A DNA stretch of 8,717 bases from Clostridia bacterium (GTDB taxonomy: Bacteria > Bacillota_E > SLMV01 > PUMD01), in contig SKXF01000320.1 of assembly GCA_007128555.1 (NCBI GenBank), forward strand, positions 1 to 8,717, given 5' to 3'. Every line of letters starts with the position of its first letter. Positions within the stretch are counted from its first letter, which is position 1. The position numbers were made by a program, and so were the translations under genes. The notes below the pieces were generated by a model. The model was not told the origin of the DNA, did not search any database, and saw only the letters and a list, made by a program, of their open reading frames with translations. Below are positions 6,500-8,717 of the stretch, one piece after another.

Positions 6500-7738
6500 A
6501 TGATAGGCTCCGAGATGATACCTCTTCTGAGGAAACAGAACCACGCGTACTGGATCGCGCTCTCTATGAAGATGCTCCACGGCCTCGGCTGGTTCCTCGT
6601 TTTCCCGATTATGCCGGTTCACGCTCGTCAGCTGGGCGCGAGCCCCCTCATCGTCGGCCTCTTAATGGCCACTCCAGCCATTTTCCAGATGTCCATCCCA
6701 CTGCTCGGGGGAACCATCACGGCCCAACTGGGCAAAAAACGGATGTTCCGTTGGGCCTTCACAGCGGGCATTCTCTCCGCAGGCGTATACTTCGCAGCCC
6801 CACAATACCTGTGGTTGTTCCTGGGACAAGTGCTGCTGGGAACCAGCCACGCATTTTTCGAGCCCTGCTTCGGCGCTCACCTGGCCGACCTGGCAGGGCC
6901 CGAGGAAACAAGCCGGCTGCTCGGCTTCGCCATGGGGCTTCATGCGATCAACGCCATGGTGGGGCCGGCCACCGCGGGCTACCTGATCCATGGTCTCAAT
7001 CCCGGAGCCGTCTTTATGCTGTACCTGTTCATCATGTGCCTGGGCCTCGGACTCGCTTACTTCCTGCCTGCAACCGATTCAATACAGCAAGACTTCAGGA
7101 TGGCGCAACTGATCAGCACCAGCCGCCAGGACAACCGGATCGCCGTTCGATCTAAAGCGGTGAGATTCGCCCTCTTCTCCTCCTGGACCATGTTCATCAG
7201 CTGGGCCGTGTTCGACTCCTTCTTCCCCATCTACACCGAGGATCTTGGACATTCGGTCCGGCTCCTCGGACTCTTTCTGATGATCCGAGGCGTGGCCTCG
7301 GCCGTGGTGAGATTCACGGCCGGTCCCCTGGTGAACCTCCTGGGCCTGAAGAAGCTGATATCCGCAGCGCTACTGACCAGCAGTTTCTCATTCGTAGCCT
7401 TACCCTTCATCAGTTCTCCCATGGCCATCCTGGGAATCAGCCTGATGTCAGGCATCGCTCCGGGAATAATACCGGTAGCGAGCGCAGCGCTGATCGCCGA
7501 GGGACTGCCCAGGCGACATCGCCCCGTGGGAATGGCACTGAATCAGACCTTCGTGGGTTTCGGCAGGCTCACGGGCTCATCCGTCTTCGGCTACGTAACC
7601 GAAACCCAGGGATCGCACGTCACGTTCACTTCCGCAGCAGCGGTCATAGCGATCTGCACGGCAGCCCTTGCGGCGATCGGCAGAACACCAGCGGGCGAAA
7701 CGGAGGAGGATGCCTCGGAACCGACAAAGAACTCGTAG
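6500..7738 (+). CDS. MFS transporter, 12 predicted membrane helices
   Basis: This 412-residue inner-membrane carrier shows about twelve hydrophobic segments (roughly 16-40, 49-70, 83-99, 103-123, 140-162, 168-190, 222-245, 254-278, 284-304, 306-333, 343-366, 372-394). A polar central loop lies at about 191-221, as expected for the two six-helix halves of the major facilitator superfamily. The loop between helices 2 and 3 carries a degenerate motif A, GTITAQLGKK (71-80), in which the usual Asp and first Arg are replaced by Ala and Gln. A weaker motif-A relic, GPLVNLLGLKK, follows helix 8. A TGGAGG Shine-Dalgarno lies 6 nt before the ATG. It is divergent from the hydrolases and 52 nt upstream of the aldolase gene, so import of the pathway substrate is the natural guess. 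Export, or a sugar or drug substrate, cannot be excluded from sequence. Confidence 0.85.
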   Translation: MIGSEMIPLLRKQNHAYWIALSMKMLHGLGWFLVFPIMPVHARQLGASPLIVGLLMATPAIFQMSIPLLGGTITAQLGKKRMFRWAFTAGILSAGVYFAAPQYLWLFLGQVLLGTSHAFFEPCFGAHLADLAGPEETSRLLGFAMGLHAINAMVGPATAGYLIHGLNPGAVFMLYLFIMCLGLGLAYFLPATDSIQQDFRMAQLISTSRQDNRIAVRSKAVRFALFSSWTMFISWAVFDSFFPIYTEDLGHSVRLLGLFLMIRGVASAVVRFTAGPLVNLLGLKKLISAALLTSSFSFVALPFISSPMAILGISLMSGIAPGIIPVASAALIAEGLPRRHRPVGMALNQTFVGFGRLTGSSVFGYVTETQGSHVTFTSAAAVIAICTAALAAIGRTPAGETEEDASEPTKNS

Positions 7739-7775
7739 ACACAGGATACCGTCGACGCAAAATACAGTGTGTGTT

Positions 7776-7781
7776 GAGAGG
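7776..7781 (+). promoter_or_regulatory. Ribosome binding site of the aldolase gene
   Basis: GAGAGG lies 9 nt before the ATG at 7791 and directly abuts another in-frame ATG at 7782. The spacing favours 7791, which also gives the family-typical N-terminus MLTGIFAPIPTPF. The alternative start would add only three residues. Confidence 0.55.
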
Positions 7782-7790
7782 ATGACTCGC

Positions 7791-8672
7791 ATGTTAACCG
7801 GCATATTCGCTCCTATACCCACCCCCTTCGACGAAAGAGGGGAGATACTGGAAGACAGGCTGATCGAGAATGTCAATCGCTGGGCCAAGACAAAGCTGAC
7901 CGGGCTCGTGGTCCTTGGCTCAAACGGAGAGTTCGTGTACCTGTCTGAAGACGAGAAGGTCAGGCTGCTCCGAATCGTCAGGGAGAACCTCCCTGCGGAT
8001 CGCCCCGTCATCGCCGGAACAGGCTGTGAATCAACCCGGAACACCATCGAACTGACGTGCAAGGCGGCCGAAGCCGGAAGCAGCGTTGCCCTGGTGATAA
8101 CCCCTCACTTTTTCGGCAGCGGCATGACCAGCCAGAGACTGCATCGCCATTACACGGAACTGGCCGATGCCTCTCCCATTCCCATCATGCTGTACAACAT
8201 GCCGCGCAATACCGGCATCAGCATGTCCGTGGACCTGATCCGTGACCTGGCGCAGCACGCTAACATCATCGGCATCAAGGACAGCGGCGGAAACATCGCC
8301 CAGATCTCGCAGATGGTTCGGGATACGCCCGATGACTTCGCCGTATTCGCAGGCTCCGGTAGCTTCCTCCTACCCTCCCTCTTCATGGGCGCAGTGGGTG
8401 GAACCCTCGCCGTGGCAAACGTCGTCCCCAACCTCTGTGTTGACATTGTCGAGGCCTTCAACGCCGGTGACTACGACCGGGCCAGGGACTGGCAGCGCAA
8501 GATCCTGGAACTCAATGCCTCGGTGACCACGGGCTTCGGCATTCCTGGTCTGAAGGCGGCCCTGGATCTTCTCGGCTTCTACGGCGGGCCGCCCCGGCTG
8601 CCCCTTACACCTGCAACCGATGATGCCAAGAAGACACTCCAGGAGCTCCTGCAGTTCTGCGGTGCTCTCTGA
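7791..8672 (+). CDS. DapA/NanA superfamily aldolase, 4-hydroxy-2-oxoglutarate aldolase-like
   Basis: This 293-residue class I aldolase has a (beta/alpha)8 barrel and is full family length. K163 in GIKDSGG is the expected Schiff-base lysine and Y135 in YNMPRNTG the catalytic tyrosine. The substrate loop is GSNGEF (43-48), with S44-N45 instead of the TT of dihydrodipicolinate synthase. The arginine that binds the substrate carboxylate in that enzyme is N140 here. S44, N45 and S165 coincide with residues reported for human 4-hydroxy-2-oxoglutarate aldolase. The tail (NASVTTGFGIPGLK, then LGFYGGPPRLPL) also resembles that enzyme closely. The expected reaction is retro-aldol cleavage of a 4-hydroxy-2-oxo acid to pyruvate and an aldehyde (glyoxylate for the HOGA substrate). 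A lysine-biosynthesis role is unlikely given the active site and the catabolic context. It lies downstream of the transporter gene and is probably co-transcribed with it. Confidence 0.85.
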   Translation: MLTGIFAPIPTPFDERGEILEDRLIENVNRWAKTKLTGLVVLGSNGEFVYLSEDEKVRLLRIVRENLPADRPVIAGTGCESTRNTIELTCKAAEAGSSVALVITPHFFGSGMTSQRLHRHYTELADASPIPIMLYNMPRNTGISMSVDLIRDLAQHANIIGIKDSGGNIAQISQMVRDTPDDFAVFAGSGSFLLPSLFMGAVGGTLAVANVVPNLCVDIVEAFNAGDYDRARDWQRKILELNASVTTGFGIPGLKAALDLLGFYGGPPRLPLTPATDDAKKTLQELLQFCGAL

Positions 8673-8680
8673 GAACTCGG

Positions 8681-8717
8681 TTTCTCCGGGCGGCAGCCTC
8701 TGCGCCCCCCGGAGAAA
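8681..8717 (+). terminator. Strong hairpin after the aldolase gene, probable terminator
   Basis: Eight nt after the TGA, TTTCTCCGGG (8681-8690) is perfectly complementary to CCCGGAGAAA (8708-8717). An alternative, longer pairing uses GGGC with GCCC and GCAG with CTGC closing a CCT triloop (8697-8699), leaving small bulges. The window ends with the stem, so any T-tract on the plus strand lies outside it. The TTT...AAA flanks could allow a bidirectional terminator. Confidence 0.55.

Noticed and set aside
6774..6800. A third GTATAC site as a possible operator
   Set aside because: It lies within the transporter coding sequence, encodes ordinary residues (Val-Tyr) and lacks the outer T and A of the TGTATACA palindrome.
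7668..7790. A longer aldolase start at 7668 inside the transporter gene
   Set aside because: The extra residues are Arg-rich out-of-frame translation of the transporter's 3' end. The start at 7791 gives the standard DapA-family N-terminus with a suitable ribosome binding site.

Overview
The window is bacterial protein-coding DNA: six long ORFs packed at close spacing with clear purine-rich ribosome binding sites, GC content that looks near 60% by eye, and free use of AGG/AGA and ATA codons. That codon use argues against an enteric-type genome, but I cannot name the phylum. I see no rRNA, tRNA, CRISPR array, insertion sequence or phage gene.

Layout. Two transcription units diverge from a short control region at about 6363-6499. 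Leftwards (minus strand) run a DUF885 putative metallohydrolase (4692-6362) and an M20-type peptidase homolog that overlaps it by 32 nt (3290-4723). A 292-bp gap follows, holding a hairpin and a cluster of GTATA elements. Next come a COG1228-type amidohydrolase (1696-2997, GTG start) and, 34 nt later, an N-acyl-D-amino-acid deacylase (18-1661). Rightwards (plus strand) run a 12-helix MFS transporter (6500-7738) and, 52 nt later, an aldolase of the DapA/NanA superfamily that most resembles 4-hydroxy-2-oxoglutarate aldolase (7791-8672). A strong hairpin ends at the right edge of the window.

How the genes may work together (inference). None of the four hydrolases shows a signal peptide. The simplest reading is a scavenging module: the MFS protein imports an acylated, D-configured or otherwise modified amino acid or small peptide. 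Cytoplasmic hydrolases then remove acyl or peptide groups, and the aldolase cleaves a 2-oxo acid to pyruvate (or a related 2-oxo acid) plus an aldehyde. The step joining a free amino acid to the 2-oxo acid (oxidase, dehydrogenase or aminotransferase) is not in the window, and neither is a regulator.

The most unusual observation is that the M20 homolog keeps the family fold signatures but has replaced all five residues that normally bind the two metal ions. The second is an identical 8-bp palindrome, TGTATACA, in both main control regions, with extra GTATA elements at 11- and 22-bp steps upstream of the amidohydrolase gene.
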